This document shows positions 1-12,875 of a stretch of 64,000 bases of DNA, piece by piece. This DNA comes from Bryopsis sp. KO-2023 (lineage: Eukaryota; Chlorophyta; Ulvophyceae; Bryopsidales; Bryopsidaceae). Position 1 is the first letter of the stretch. Every line of letters starts with the position of its first letter. The stretch lies in contig BSYQ01000001.1 of NCBI GenBank assembly GCA_030272585.1, positions 806,001 to 870,000 on the forward strand, written 5' to 3'. Made by a program: the position numbers and the translations under genes. The notes under the pieces are model-generated. The model had not been told where the DNA came from. It made no database searches and saw only the letters and a program-made list of their open reading frames with translations.

Positions 1-93
1 GTGTGAAATTTGAATTTGAATTGGAGGGTTTTCTATGGGTTTTCTTCCGTTGTTTGGTGGAGGGAAGGACTTTTTGCTTGTGTGTGTGTGTAG

Positions 94-343
94 GGTTTTG
101 ATTCAAAGCAACAATGGCCCAGTTGATGTGTACATGGTTCGCCGACCAAGGGGCAATGAGCCAGAAGGGGAAGATAGCGATATGGGGGAGGGGGATAGGC
201 CTGATGATTGCGAGGAAGAAAGGTCGGGCCGGATAGAGAAACTCGAACCTGAGGAGCCCACAATCAATCCAGATATTTGGTACAATGATACGTCAGACAT
301 CGGAGCAGACGATATTTTCGGAAACGATGTTTCGCCGCTGTAA
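94..343 (+). CDS. E2F-family transcription factor, last exon (5' part outside window)
   Basis: E2F factors bind DNA with a DP partner and drive S-phase genes in the nucleus. The exon opens after a GT-rich stretch ending in TAG at 91-93. It reads through the marked-box signature SNNGPVDVYMV, which matches the E2F 'GPIDVYL' core of the coiled-coil/marked-box dimerisation region. An acidic linker follows, and the C-terminal tail DIWYNDTSDIGADDIF resembles the acidic Rb-binding transactivation segment of E2Fs. The stop TAA is at 341-343. Only about 82 codons are visible, so the DNA-binding domain must lie to the left of the window. The marked-box match is seen directly; assignment to E2F rather than DP rests on the acidic tail. 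No neighbouring gene helps. Confidence 0.75.
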
Positions 344-2076
344 AAAGTGGGGAAAGGAGCTTGTCAACAAAGATAATACTGAGCACACAGCCACTGTCTT
401 ATGTTGAAAATACATAGGAGACGGATGATGGAGGTTGGGGAGGGGAGGGGGGTTAATGGGAATACAAGGATAAATTGACGGCGGCTGTTTGTGCCCGATA
501 GAAATCACTGCATAATAAATTATCGTCAAACTCCAGCTGTCGAGAAAGGGAAAAAAGAAAAAACGTAAAATGGAGAGGAGGGGGATTCCTGAAGCTGGAT
601 GATTGTGGTGCTGTTTGGTGTGGGGCAATAGAATTTTCTGAGTCTTTGGTTTGAGCCAACGAAATTTGAAAAAAAAAAGTATTGGACAGAGCTCGAACAA
701 GCATAAAAAGTCCAAATCGTAACAGAAGAAGGAAAAAAAAAAAAAAAAGGATGTGGATATTCTTAGAACTACAACGAAAAGAAAAAAAAATGGAATCGAT
801 GCTCAAATTTGATTTTCCATGGTAGTGCAGCCATGGATATAGATTTTGGAAAGAGAACTCGGGATCAGCGATTTTTTTTTTCTTTTGCTTTTTTTTTTTT
901 TTCTTCATGCTTTTGTTCTTGTGTAGAGGTAAACAGTTGTATCTTGTAGATTCAGGGAATGGAGGGTAAGAAAAAAAAGAATACGCAAAAAAAAAAACGC
1001 TTCAAGAAGTGGTTAATTGCATTCTCAGGGTGGAATTCATTCAAAAAACCCTTAAAAAAAATACAAGAAGACACATCCAAAGACTAGATTTTTTTTTAAA
1101 TCGATAGTGTATTGTGGAATGTAGTGCTTTTCTTTTTTTTGTTTTTGTTTTTCTTTTTTCTTTTTGCATTACCTTTTTTTTTTCTTTTTGATATATATTC
1201 CAAGTGGTTTGTCTTTGGATTGAATGGTTTATGTGCTCGAACGGCATTGCCTGATGGAAAAGAGGGTAAAAATATTATTTGCATGTGTCAATGCCATAAT
1301 TTGGAAACATGAGCAAAGGATAAAGATTGGACTAAATGTTGGATGTATGGGTTTGTAGATGGTAATTGGTTTTTTTCAAGATTTTGCACTCACTCAGTCA
1401 GTGTCATGTGCAAAGAATGAAAACAGATGGAATCTAGATGTTCACTTTTCTTTTTTTTCTTATTTTGGATTTATGGATGAGCAAGGGTACCAACTTGAGG
1501 GTGGGGAAGAACAACAGCCCTTTTCATTCATTGAGTTTAGTGTGTGTAAAAATTGGTCGCACCAAGCTGAAAATGAATGATAATGATCCTATTTGCTTTT
1601 TTTTTTGGGGGGGGGGGGGATGGAGGCGGTGGGGATTCAAGCTTTTTGCCAAAAAAAAAGTGACGCATTATTTTGTGGTGTGAAATGCATGGGGACCACA
1701 TCATGGTTATTATTATGATAAGGGGCTGTGTCATTTTGTGTTGGTGAAAGTTTTCTAGCTCTTTCTTTGTTTGTTTTTGTGGAGCACCCAAGAGAAACCC
1801 GTTTTACACGCGTGATCTAGTCGGCCTCCTCTGGGAAAGGATTGTTTATGTTTTTTGAGACGATCGTTTTTGAAGGATTGAAATGCTAGGGAAGACAGAT
1901 GTTCTTGAAAGGGGGTAAGCCAGCCTGAAGCTGGGAGGGGGTGGGTGTGCTTCAACAGTGCTAAGGGTGGGCGAAATGGCGTTGAACTCATATCTTGTTC
2001 TCGGTACCACTTACAGGACCCTGCACACGATAACTGCTCACTGACCAAATACTTCTCCTCCTCCAAAAACGCCGTT
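344..2076. other. Gene-free stretch: E2F 3' region and intergenic DNA
   Basis: This stretch holds the presumed E2F 3' UTR and AT-rich intergenic sequence. It has many A and T runs and a T10 run followed directly by G13 (1597-1619). Open frames here are short and low in complexity. I see no coding exon, tRNA or recognisable repeat family. Confidence 0.6.
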
Positions 2077-5000
2077 TTATACTGATCTCTCCAGCATCAA
2101 GTATCTTGCTTTCAGCGGCTGCGCCGCCTTTTCATTCTTCTTCTCGAGCAATAAATCGAGCTGGTTCGCTGTATCGCCCTTGTCTCTGCTGTGCTTGCTC
2201 TCCTTCCCCAGACGCAGAACTGCATCGTTCACTGTCTCGCTTTGATACTCGTGGAGTGGGAACCCTGGGCCGCTTGGTATGTTCACAACTGCGCTTCCCA
2301 CATTCTTGCTCACAACTGCGCTCCCCACGTTCTTGCTCTTGAGTGCTGTCTTCTCGCTCGACTCTTGAGGAGGGGACGACTTTCTCTCTGGCGGACTTTC
2401 GTTTTTAAGACGAAGCACTCCATGCATGGGGTTTTTTACATCCAATGGGGCTGGAAGACGAAATCCTGCTTTTGTCGGCGTCATCGACGGACCGCTTGTC
2501 TTTGGTCGAGGAATGAGATGGGTGCGGGGAGGAGAAGATGTTCTTGGAACTTGGGGTGACTTAGGGCGTAAGTGCTCCAAGACTTCGTCGGGGATGTACA
2601 GCTGCAGACCACACACCACGATTCTCATTTCCGCTTCAAGATATCAATGGTTTCGCGCTGAACAGTGTTGGATGCATCTGCTACCTTACTGATGTACAAA
2701 TACTGAGAAAAACTGGTCTCTGTTGTTTCCTGTGTTCGTGGCGGCGCTGTCGCTGGTCTTGGTGCTTCCTGGCATCCGTGATCAACAGGTTTATGGCGTG
2801 CTCCTTGCCCGCCACCGTCAACCTTTATGCTCGGTTTCAAAGATCCAACATTCGTTGAATCATTCTCCGGCCCTTTGTGCAAGTATTCCTCAAAAGCTGA
2901 CAATTCTCGCTGGTTGGGAGAATTCATCTCCCCTCTTGTACTAGATCCCTTGTCGCGGTTGGTGCAGGGTATTAGGACTGGAGAATCCAATCTCGACGCA
3001 ATACGTGCAGAGGAAGCTGACAAGCCATAGCACGTATCCAAAGCGTCCTTCCCAAACCTCACACGGTGTCCGTTACCCATAAATGGGGGCTTTGCTCTGG
3101 CACTTTTGGAATCGTCTCCTGCACATGCTTGATCACAATTGAGCCTGCCATCCTGAAAGCGCCTGTCGAGATGCCTTGACGCAGGGGGGGACAGCGAGTC
3201 GAATTGCTGTTTCCTGCCCACCTGATACTCATGAGACGTCTTTGGTCTGGAGAGTTTATTGTCAGATGCCTGATTCAATGCACAAAAATATGATTCCCCT
3301 TGCAAGGCAAGCCTTGGCGCCAAATGATAATGTGGTATTATTCGTTCACAGCTCTAGAAATCCCAAAAAAAAGCAAAGCAAAGTTATGTGTGCAGAATCC
3401 CAGCTCTCTGGGAAACAGTGACATGAATCAATCATCAATCACTTGAAACTCCTACACACCTTTTGCTGTTTTGCAAGCTCATTCATTTTGATACGATTCA
3501 ATCGCTCCTCTTCAGCAAGCTGTTCTCTTTTGGCTTTCTCGTCCATGGCATTGACAGCTTCCCACAAGCTTTTTAGTTTCTTCTCTTTTAGATATTCCTG
3601 GCGGGCTTTGTAGGCTCGAAAAGCGGCCTGTGAAAATACCTCATTAATACTGAAACCAAAACCAAGGATAACAACAATAACAATACAACACTCTTCGGAT
3701 CCCACCCATCTTAAGGAACCGACTGACACAACGTAAAGGGAAATCACCCACCGTGCAACACAAAGAAAGAAAAGTCAGGAAAATCGTTCTAAACGTCACT
3801 CAGACTGCACCTGAATCTGCACAGCAGATTTCTGCTGAGCTTCCATTCTCTCCACCATATCTGCAAACAGCGCTTTTTTCTCTTGGAGTTCCTGTCATGT
3901 TCGAAGGTGTTGAGGATTTAGAACGCAGCGCTCCTAAAGCTGTAAGGTTTTCTTGAACGATGTATTCCACATTCTACCTGCCTTCTTTTCGTGCTCAATT
4001 GCCGCTGAGTTGAGAACTTTAATGCATTGCGTGCCTGTGGAAAACCAACACTAGTTAAACCGCGATCAAAAAAGCCGTTGCGGCCTTTTCGTAACAGCCT
4101 ACCCTTCATATTAAATGGGCGGCCGACGACGGAAAAGGACGTCTCGCTGCTCAGCTGGAAGGGCCGGCGGACTTGATAGAAGGCCGAGGACTTTTCCATC
4201 GTGAAATGCTTTCTTTACTGTACAAATTATCAACAAGTCGACCTGGAGTCGACTCCACACATAAACGCAAATCGAGCGTGTGCAAGGAATCCTCCGCCTC
4301 AACTGACTCCAACTGCAAAGGAAGTGATATGCACCTGCATCCTGCTCTCTACTTCAGCCCTTGTCTTTTCTTCGTCAAGCATGGTGTCTGCTGTCCGCGC
4401 ATACCTGCGCACGATACAAGCTCTTTTACACCCACATAACTCTTAGCTGAAGAAACAGATGTTCAAGTTGCCCAGATAGATACATGTATGTATGTATCAC
4501 AAATACAAGAGGTTGCTGTCGACATGGAAGGGGGAAATAGGTCCCACAAGCCGAGCACATGGACACAATCACCTGGGACAGGTGGGATCTAGACCACGCA
4601 CTGGTAGCGACTTGATCTTATGGAAGGTCGACGAGGAAGCATCGTAGGCTGTCGCGGGAGAATCCCCTGGATGCCTCCATTCGACGGAGCTCGCTGCAGC
4701 TCGACCTCTCTGTCGTCATAGTGAGCCGCCTGAACGTGATGACCCCTGCGTGAGAAATTCACGTTTTGGATCCTATGTGGTGGACATGGAATATCTTTGA
4801 AAACAGCAGGCTGCATTCATCAGCAACAATAGAAAATTTCCAATGAAGGGAGGAATCATTCTTAAAAAGAGTTTCAAAGCGGGGCGAGAACAAGGCAAAA
4901 ATTGGAGAGGGATGCTCTAATGCCAGAAGGCTTCAAGTTACATCCTTTCTGGGGTTAATTGCAAAAATGATACGGGACATGCCGCAATGGAATTCTGGGG

Positions 5001-5623
5001 TGCTCTCTGTACTGAGTTTAGTGTTGCACCCAAAACTCAAAAAAACGTTGAAAGTCAGCGCCAACGGTTGACTTGTTTAATATCTTTGTATACCTGGCTC
5101 TATCTTCATCACCCTGTCCCCCACAGACAATCTGAACTGTCTTTTTTGGTCTCGATGCTTGTGAACAGCCTGACGGCTGCTTCCCATCAGACTCCAGCAG
5201 ATCACGAAAGTCCCCCGACCCCCATGACTTTGCGCTTAAAACAAACTCCCCGCCCAGTAGGACATTCGGATCTTGCACTCCTTTGCTGAACACCTCGACG
5301 TGCGGGCTTTGTGGATGAAGAGATGCATTGGATCCTAACGAGCGACGGCTGAGAGTTCTGATATTCAAGCTGGGCCTTTTGGTCGTATGTCCCACTTGCA
5401 ATGCGAGGTCAATATTTGCGGCGCCGTAGCCTCCCTTGGAACGAATCCGAGAGAGTGTGCGGAAGGATGAACGCTGCTCAGACGATTTGCTTCTCGATGG
5501 GCTGGTCACTTCGTCCACGCTCGGATTCCCCACAACAATTTCGAGCCTTCGTAGACTGTGGCCGCCGACAAGGGGGCCCGCCTCGGGCAGTCGGCAATCG
5601 GAGAGCGTATGGTTTCGTTTCAT
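2077..5623 (-). CDS. IQ-motif coiled-coil protein, multi-exon, family unassigned
   Basis: Start ATG at 5623; stop at 2077. Exon 1 (5623 to about 5080) encodes a Ser/Arg/Lys-rich N-terminus. Further exons lie near 4800-4600, 4430-4330 (with MLDEEKTRAEVESRMQ), 4310-4100, 4030-3960 and 3890-3810 (QELQEKKALFADMVERMEAQ). The exon at 3630-3460 opens with AAFRAYKARQEYLKEKK; joined to the preceding AVQIQ it makes an IQ-like calmodulin-binding motif inside a charged helix. The last two exons (from about 3355, and to 2077) join in phase 0 at AAG|gtagca, across an intron ending in ctgcag. The product is basic, Ser/Pro-rich and helical, which suits a cytoskeletal or ciliary scaffold, and other cilia-type genes occur in this window. 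I cannot name the family; a loose resemblance to enkurin-domain proteins was considered and not adopted. Some middle exons are uncertain. Confidence 0.5.
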
Positions 5624-6458
5624 GATTTCGATGCCTGTGGCTCGTTCGTGGACAGAGCCTTGGGAAAGAATGCATATCTTTGCCTAACGCCTGCACGACC
5701 AAACCGAGAAGATTGCAGGCGCTGTCGCACCCAACAAGGGACGATCAAAAGTAAACACGCGCGCGTCGCAGACAACTGATGACAGGAGCTCTGTCTCCTG
5801 AGCTCAAAACATCTCCAGTTGCGTTGGGTATGTGGTCCATCGTTCAGGCGCTGTCTCACGCACAGCCTACGCATATCCCCCGTTCCACCGCTTCCTATTG
5901 GACTACCAGCTCCTCTCCCTCTCTCTCTTTCCTTGTGTGTGTAGATTTCAATCGTGTCACCTTCCACACGGAAACCCATTATGGGCTAGTCATCCACGAC
6001 TTCTTAATTGGATGGTGGCGGCTGACCAAACAGTCCGAGACGCCGCGATTCCTGATCTCTTCCACGAGAATGCAAGTTAAAAGCCTTTACACAATTGAGT
6101 ACAATCTCCCCCATTTTCTTACTTCACAATGGGACCCTCCTGTATGGCTTTATTCTCACCATACACAGTTGCGCTTCCGAAGTTTATGAATGTCCAGTTT
6201 TTCAAAAAGACAAGATGATGATCCATAAATCAACACCAAAACTATCGAGAAACATTTTTCTTCTTCTTCTTAAAAACAAACTGCTTCACCAAGCTAACCC
6301 AAACTTTGAAAAAGATCAAACTCTCACATGGGGAAAAGTTCAGAAAAAAAAATAAGAAACACCTAGAATACAAACTTAGTCACCCTGAACCCAAATCATG
6401 TCCCCGTCCATTGCTTTTGATTCCTGGAGGGGGGAGAACTTATTTGCTTTCATTTATC
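5624..6458. other. Intergenic stretch between two minus-strand genes
   Basis: This is presumed to hold the promoter and 5' leader of the IQ/coiled-coil gene and the 3' UTR of the receptor-like kinase. A CT-rich tract followed by a GT tract lies near 5910-5945. No convincing coding exon or RNA gene was seen. Confidence 0.5.
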
Positions 6459-9400
6459 TTATCTGAGCCCTGCAGCCGATGCTCCAACACTCATCAGAAG
6501 AACTGCCCCCCTCATCCCGTCTTTCACCCAACTAGGAGCATCTTTCCACTTCTGGTTCATACCCCTAAAAATCTTTCTACAAGTAAAATTTGATCCATGC
6601 TTGTGCATGCGGCAGAACAGCCTCCCATTCAATGTGATAGGTGGTAGCCCGTTGATGGACAGTGAAATGGAAACTTCCAAGCCAACCACCCTCTTGTCAA
6701 GAGGTCCAGATGTTTGGGTGGGGACTCCCAACAATCGGGAGGAGTGCTCACTGGGATCCCACAAAGCAACACATTCCACCATGCCAGCCGAGGCCGAAGT
6801 GACCTCAGGTTGCAAAATCACAGGCTCCCCATCCCCCACTTCGACCTTGATCTCATGCAACGCAGAGACTTGTAGTGCAAGGTTGTGATCGTGGGTTATA
6901 GCCATTCGAAGCCGGAACTTGGGGGATATCGGCAGCATGAACACTGGGCTGTCTGGAAGCTCGTCGTCAGTTGCCATCAGGACCTCATCTGCAGGAGCGT
7001 TAGTCCACGACCCATCTTCGATGTTATCCGGCAGGTGGTCCAACAGAATCGTAACCATCATGTTGGCAGCTTGAACCTCCTTCGCTGTGGTTGCGGTGAT
7101 TTGCTCGATCCTATGTAATTGTGCATTCACCTACAACACAGTGACCCATTGATTCGCTTGGAACTCGTTTCCTAGTGCAGGCTTACTCAGATTTTGATTC
7201 ATCGAATATTACCATTCCCCAGGTCTCTTGTTGCTGCTTTGTGTCCTCTGCGGACCGGAAGAATGCGTTCCTGAGGGCAATTGTCGAGGTCCATCGTTTT
7301 TGGGGCTCCCTGTGAACCAAGCTCTTAACTAATCGCCGTGCCTGGGCCTCCGTCACAGCTTCCACCCCCGGTAGTGGGGAGAATCCAAGAAGCCTTTCCA
7401 AAACTTCCGAGGAAGATGTATTCAACCCATAAAACCTCATCCCTGAATCAAGGAAAAAGGTTAAAAACAAAGAGATATGCCTGGGAGGAAGCAGGTGTCA
7501 TTCCAACACGGAACGTGGTTCATTATTGTAGAGCAGTGGGGCCATATCACTCATTTCCATGGGGTTTCAATCCTTGATGCGGTACATGTTCAAAAAAATA
7601 TATCTGTCTGTTGTGACATGTCTTGCAAAAGGTATGTGAGTTTGATGTTTCAAGCTGGCATATTGATCAAATGGTGTCTCAGTACTGAGAGTGACCTCTA
7701 TTGTCCAGATTCGTGTCAATATGGAAAGAAAGCACAAGTAAATACTGAAGCATGGTGAACGCTTGATATAATCCACAGAGATTCACACACCAAAACCAGC
7801 CACCTGTAGTTACTTCATAAGCGATGATTCCAAAGGACCACATGTCAGCTGAAGTTTCCAGGATGACATTTTCCTTCCCTTGTACATGGGCCGCCACGAC
7901 CTCTGGAGCACCGTACATCAGAGTGTAAGACACAGGGGAGGGCTCCCTCGCCCTGGCCCAACTCCCCAGATCAGTGAGTTTCCAGGCGTGGTCATGAGAG
8001 AACCACATTATGTTGCTAGGCTTAAGGTCCCCATGAATGATATGGTGTTGGTGAAGCTCTAGCAGTGATTCCAGGACCTGTAGTGGCGAAACCCATCACT
8101 TTGAGTACCTTATTCCATTCGCTGGATTTCAGCAAACTTAAACTTCTTCTTTTTGATTCACTGATTTCCACAATGACCAACCATGTTCCTGTTGAGTTCC
8201 AGAAACCAGGAAAAATACTTTGAGGCATAGCCCCCCACATTGGTAGTGTATGGAACAGGAATGCAAACAAGTTTCACCTGATGGAGCGCCAGTTTCTGTG
8301 AAAGAGGTCTGGGTCGTGACTTCCGGAGCCACTCTTCCATGGTGTAATCCCCACGCTCAAACACTATCGCAGGGGGATATCCATTTTCACCCTCAATCAC
8401 ATCCTCTAGCCTGGCAAAACAGTCAAAAACAGGAAGTACGACCCTTCAGAGAATTGCTCACCAGAAAATCCTATCAGGCTGCATCAAAAGAGAACAACAG
8501 CGATTCACCCTCATCCCCAGCTTCTTTTCTTGGCCACCTGCCTTTTCAGTTTTCTTTGCAACTTTTCTTTGTTTCTTCTTTTGCCGAAGCGGTAACGTGG
8601 GCTCACCTGACGATATTATGCGACGTAATCAAATGGTGCACCTCTCTTTCCCGCTGGAATGATTTTCGATCAGCATAGAACTTGATGGCAACAGCCTCCC
8701 TGTTGAACTGATTTCGTGCGAAGCAGACCACACCGCCCGTCCCCACACACCTCTTGGACTCCATGATATACCTTCCGGAGAACACCCAGCCCTCCGTCAG
8801 TCCCCCAATCTTTTCCAACACTCTGCTGACGTCATCATTCCCGACATCCCTGTTTGTGCAGTCGGGTTCGGTACTGTTATGAATTTGGTGTAGGCATCTT
8901 GCCTTGAAACACTTGAGCTCCTCGGCCGTAACAATGCGGCCAGGAAAACCCCCCTCTTCTTCAGAATATGCTTGCTGGGTCAACAGAGGAGAACATGGTC
9001 GCCCTGATCCACTGCTTCTTTGCCCGCTGGAGGGTGTGGACCGACCAGAATTCTGAGGAACAAAACTTACAGCCATCCATTCTTGGTCCGACAAATCCTG
9101 TGTTTTTTTGTTGCGATTCTGCTGCTGTGGATGAGCCTGATTATGAATCACGAGCTTCTCAGGGGTTGCTTTGGCACTGATCGATTTTGTCTTTGGCTCT
9201 GGCTTCTTAGCACCGCGGTTTCGGAAGTAACATATCATACAGCAAGTGAGCAAAGTCACTCCAGCCAGGCTTGCAGCAACGATTCCAAGTCTAAATTTCA
9301 AATTTTCCCAAAAAGGAGTATCTTCACCTGTCACGAAGCAACACCCCACACTCAAGCAGCGAACTCAAACTACCTGGATTTCTCATTTTAGGATAGCATC

Positions 9401-10968
9401 AGTGGGTGACAATGCTATGCCATCGACTAACCTTGAGTCTCTGTTGAGTAGGCTGCTTCTGGTTTCTTCCCGGCTTTTATCTGACCTTGATTGTCTTGAC
9501 GCTTGGAACTGCTTGGCACTCTTTTTCGGCCAGCCGGGGGGCTCTTTCCCTCATCCACGACATTCTCATTCAATGTATCTACAACCCACTCGATGTCTGG
9601 GGCATTCTGTCCTGCACAATCTTTGACGATTAACTGGGAGCGTACTGCAGTGACGCATGGCTCAGCCTTCTCCAGCGACCCCGTGACAGCCTCCATTTTG
9701 CCACCATTCAACGTCCAAAGATTTGTTAAGGGGTCGTCACACCTCAAGACCACCAGACCTGGGAATGAGATCAAATCAACTTGATCAGTACCCAGCCCTT
9801 GTATACCACCTCTGCCCGATCTTGGGATTATGTACAGCCTCACAAGCTTTACCATGAACGATGCACCCCTGAAGATGTTTGCCAATTACCTGACTCCAGA
9901 GGTTGTGGGATCAGGGTCCACACCTGATTTTCCCCTGCATTGTAGTCCCCACATTTGACAGTGAAGACATTTCTGGCATCCCTTCCCCCAATTTTCACGA
10001 CCTCCCCAATATCGTCCCCATCAAGATCGTTGCATCCTGACGTCGGGTCAAGACAGGTGTCCAAACAGCCTTCGCCATTCCCACCAGGGTTTTTTGTGGT
10101 GAAGCGCCACCACCCTTTAGAAAATGTGGACTCCCCTCCCCCCCAGTACAGGCTACCCAGTGTCGAGCATTTCTCTGTGTGGACATTGTAACCACCATGG
10201 CGAGCATTATTGGAGGCGTCTGCGGGGAGGAGCGGACCAGCCCTACAGTCTTCTGTTGTACAGGTGCTGAGACAATACCCGGAATCGAGATTCTTCAGCC
10301 ATACACCATCATTTACCCAAAGGGCACTCCTGAAGCACAGCCATATCACATCGACTGGATCAGCACCACCACAATTTGAACACCCCCCAAAGCTGTCTAG
10401 GTGCCCTTCTTCTCCATAGCCTTATTAACGGACCATGATTCAATGACTATTTCGACGTGTGGCCATATGCAGAGGTTTTGCTTTGGTCTATTTAGAAAAA
10501 TCATGCATTCCGTGGTTACCTTCCCACACATGTGTCCATCAGAACCACATTATTGCGTCTTGATGTCTTGGCATCGTATCGGCTGTCTGCACAGTCCTGT
10601 CCAGAGCACTCATGCAGACACCAGGGATTCGCAATTGCAGCTCCCTTGGCATACCACAGATTTTGAACTTGAAACCCCCCTGGAGCATAAGAGCATAACA
10701 TCTGTTTTTACCCGGAGCGTGATTTGCCTCAGAGTCAATCAACTGAAACCAGCTTCAAGGAACGTACCAATGCCTCGAGCTAAGCAATAACCTGGTCTTG
10801 CAACAGATTCCAGCTTAGTTCCGGCCGTGGTGTTGAGGTAGCCATCCCCTCCCTGTTCCATGAATTCCGTCCACACATCCCCATTGCAGGACTCAAGCCC
10901 AACTCTGTTATCCCCAAAAACTCGCCAACACTGCCCATCGGAGCTCTCTTTGAATTTTAGCTTGGATC
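6459..10968 (-). CDS. Receptor-like Ser/Thr kinase with lectin-like (ricin-B/beta-trefoil type) ectodomain; 5' exon not resolved
   Basis: Order from the N-terminus (high coordinates): Cys-rich ectodomain exons (about 10968-9430) with W/C/DG patterns such as GYCLSTC, GGDGYLNTT, ENQVWTLI and TNLWTLNGG, resembling tandem ricin-type beta-trefoil blocks; one transmembrane helix (LGIVAASLAGVTLLTCCMI, about 9285); then a kinase domain. Kinase landmarks are the N-lobe lysine in AVAIKFYAD (about 8680), catalytic loop HGDLKPSN (about 8025), DLG in place of DFG (about 7965), APE in YGAPEVV (about 7905), and DMWSFG (about 7825). HGD makes it a non-RD type kinase. A final exon (7130-6459), joined in phase (GA|G, then IEQITATTAKE), adds a helical segment and a roughly 150-residue C-terminal module that I do not recognise. 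It probably acts at the plasma membrane sensing a glycan. The signal-peptide exon upstream of 10968 was not identified. Confidence 0.72.
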
Positions 10969-11955
10969 CTGTGTGGAGATTCCTACATTTTTCAGGTTTT
11001 CACTAGGGATTTTATTGTGAATCCCCATTTCGGAATTTGTGATTCGTTTGATTTTCAAGGCACATAATATCTGCTGTTCTGCTGGCTCAATCAAAGATAC
11101 CTTCAGAGATGGTGCTGCACAAAACAATCGAAAGAATTCCACATGCAGCGAAGCTCCGCATTGGGCTGATTTCCTTCCGAACCTATCCAAAAGTTCGCGC
11201 GAAAAAACCTCAGAAGTTCCACTCGTTACAACCGCTTTCACACTGCAAGTTTGCAGCTCGAAACTGTGCGACGCTGCCTACAACTGGCGTTATCAACCTG
11301 GCGCCGCTTGTGCGCGTGTTATCGGGCTAAGAGTGGTTTTTTGGTACAAGCAACGAAAACAAGCATAAGCACACACACACTAGTAACCTTTCGTGCGTTT
11401 CGGAAGTTGGCCAGCAGTTTTACGAGGTCGGGCACACTAATAAGCCGCCTTGCCTGCCTCACCTCCTCCCTGAAACATGGACGGGTCGGTCACGCTGTGT
11501 GTCTTAAACACTGCTGAATTTCCTTCCTGGCAGCAGGACAAATTCTGCGCGATATATAATTCTTGGTAAGGAATGCTGCGAACAAGCACTAACATGCCAT
11601 TCTGAGCTTTGATTTGGAAAACTGCTACGCTCCAACGAGAGCGAGGAGCGTCTGGAGGAAAAAAGTGCGGTGGATGGTGCTGCCCTTGCCCGCAGGGAAA
11701 TTGCGGGCTCACGTGAAATGCTCTCCATTTGTTTGATCGCTCGTTTATGCTTCCTCAACGTCGACTGCAAAAATATCTGCAGATTTTTCGTGTCTGCTCA
11801 CAGTTCATTTTCTAGACGTCACATCACTTGTGTCCTCTACTAAATCGTACTGAATTGAATTGCGCGCAGAGATTCGATTTGCACTCCGTGTCGATTCCCA
11901 GTTGTTGGAGAGGTCGGATCGTTACGAAGAGGGTGCAGGAAGCAGCAAAGCCAGC
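10969..11955. promoter_or_regulatory. Kinase 5' region and UBL5 upstream region
   Basis: About 1 kb lies between the first identified kinase exon (-) and the UBL5 start codon (+). It should contain the kinase leader exon and probably a divergent promoter. Minus-strand open frames at 11437-11770 look partly protein-like but could not be joined in phase to the kinase, so no CDS is called. Confidence 0.35.
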
Positions 11956-12875
11956 ATGATAGAAGTAATTCTCAACGACCGGCTGGGGAAGAAAGTGAGG
12001 GTCAAGTGCAAGTGAGTGGTGCCTAGGTTTTTTAAATTCATCATTAACCTTTTTTTTTAAAGGTTAAGGAGGGGGGGGGAAGGGGGAGGAAAACAAACAC
12101 ACTTCTCAAGCAAGAACTTTAAATCGTTGAAAATGTTTTTTCCTCAAATTCTGCGATGGAAGTCCAGTTGATTCTTGAAGATAGACTCAACACTGGACTG
12201 GTGTCTCTGCACAGTGAGGATGATACAATCGGGGATTTGAAATTGCTGGTGGCGGCTCAAACTGGAACAAGACCAGAAAAAATTCGAATACAGAAGTGGT
12301 GAGTGACTCGTCATCAAGGTGGCATTAAATTCTCAAGAATAGAGGCATACTTGAAAAAATCAATCAAATCGCAGTCTCTTTACCCCATTTTTTCGTTGGT
12401 TATACTCAAGGTTAAAATCTTGAGCAGCCCATTGTGATTGATCATTGTTAACTTTTCTGTTTTTATTGTACTGGGGCAAGAAAGAAACAACCCTCTTAGG
12501 TCCCAGAATTCATGTGCATTTTTGCGAATGTTTATTAAAACACCGCTTGCCATTAAATGTTGAACTTAATACTTTGGGGATCCCACAGGAAATGCACATG
12601 CAATATTTCTGTCAGGAAACATTCTATTCGGTCAACTGGGATCGCTGCAGAATTTGCCTGGCTAGTCATTCCCACAGCATTAAAAGAAACCTAAACTGGT
12701 TGAATGTGTATTGAAATATTTGAGTAAGTTAGAATGGGTGAATAAAAATACTGTCAGCCTGAGGTTGCTTTTTCTTTTTTTTTGTTGGAATAGGTACACC
12801 ATCTACAAGGACCACATCACTTTGGGTGACTATGAAATCCATGATGGCATGGGGCTTGAATTGTATTACAATTAA
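11956..12875 (+). CDS. UBL5: Ubiquitin-like protein 5 (UBL5/Hub1)
   Basis: UBL5/Hub1 is a small non-conjugated ubiquitin-like protein that binds spliceosome components and affects pre-mRNA splicing. Three exons join cleanly: 11956-12011, 12215-12298 and 12794-12875. They give 73 residues, the usual family length. The start [18 protein letters not shown], the middle [17 protein letters not shown] and the end [17 protein letters not shown] follow the highly conserved family sequence almost residue for residue. The C-terminus ends with the double-Tyr of this family and lacks a ubiquitin-type diglycine, so it is not conjugated. Donors are gtgagt-type and acceptors end in cacag and aatag. This is one of the safest calls in the window and confirms the intron style used to read the other genes. 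Confidence 0.97.

Noticed and set aside
2077..3323. Overlapping ATGA-linked pair of separate minus-strand genes at 2625-2628
   Set aside because: An in-phase intron (AAG|gtagca to ctgcag) joins the two frames, so they are exons of one gene.
11437..11770. Minus-strand open frames upstream of UBL5
   Set aside because: They look partly protein-like but could not be joined in phase to the kinase exons, and they lack a family signature.
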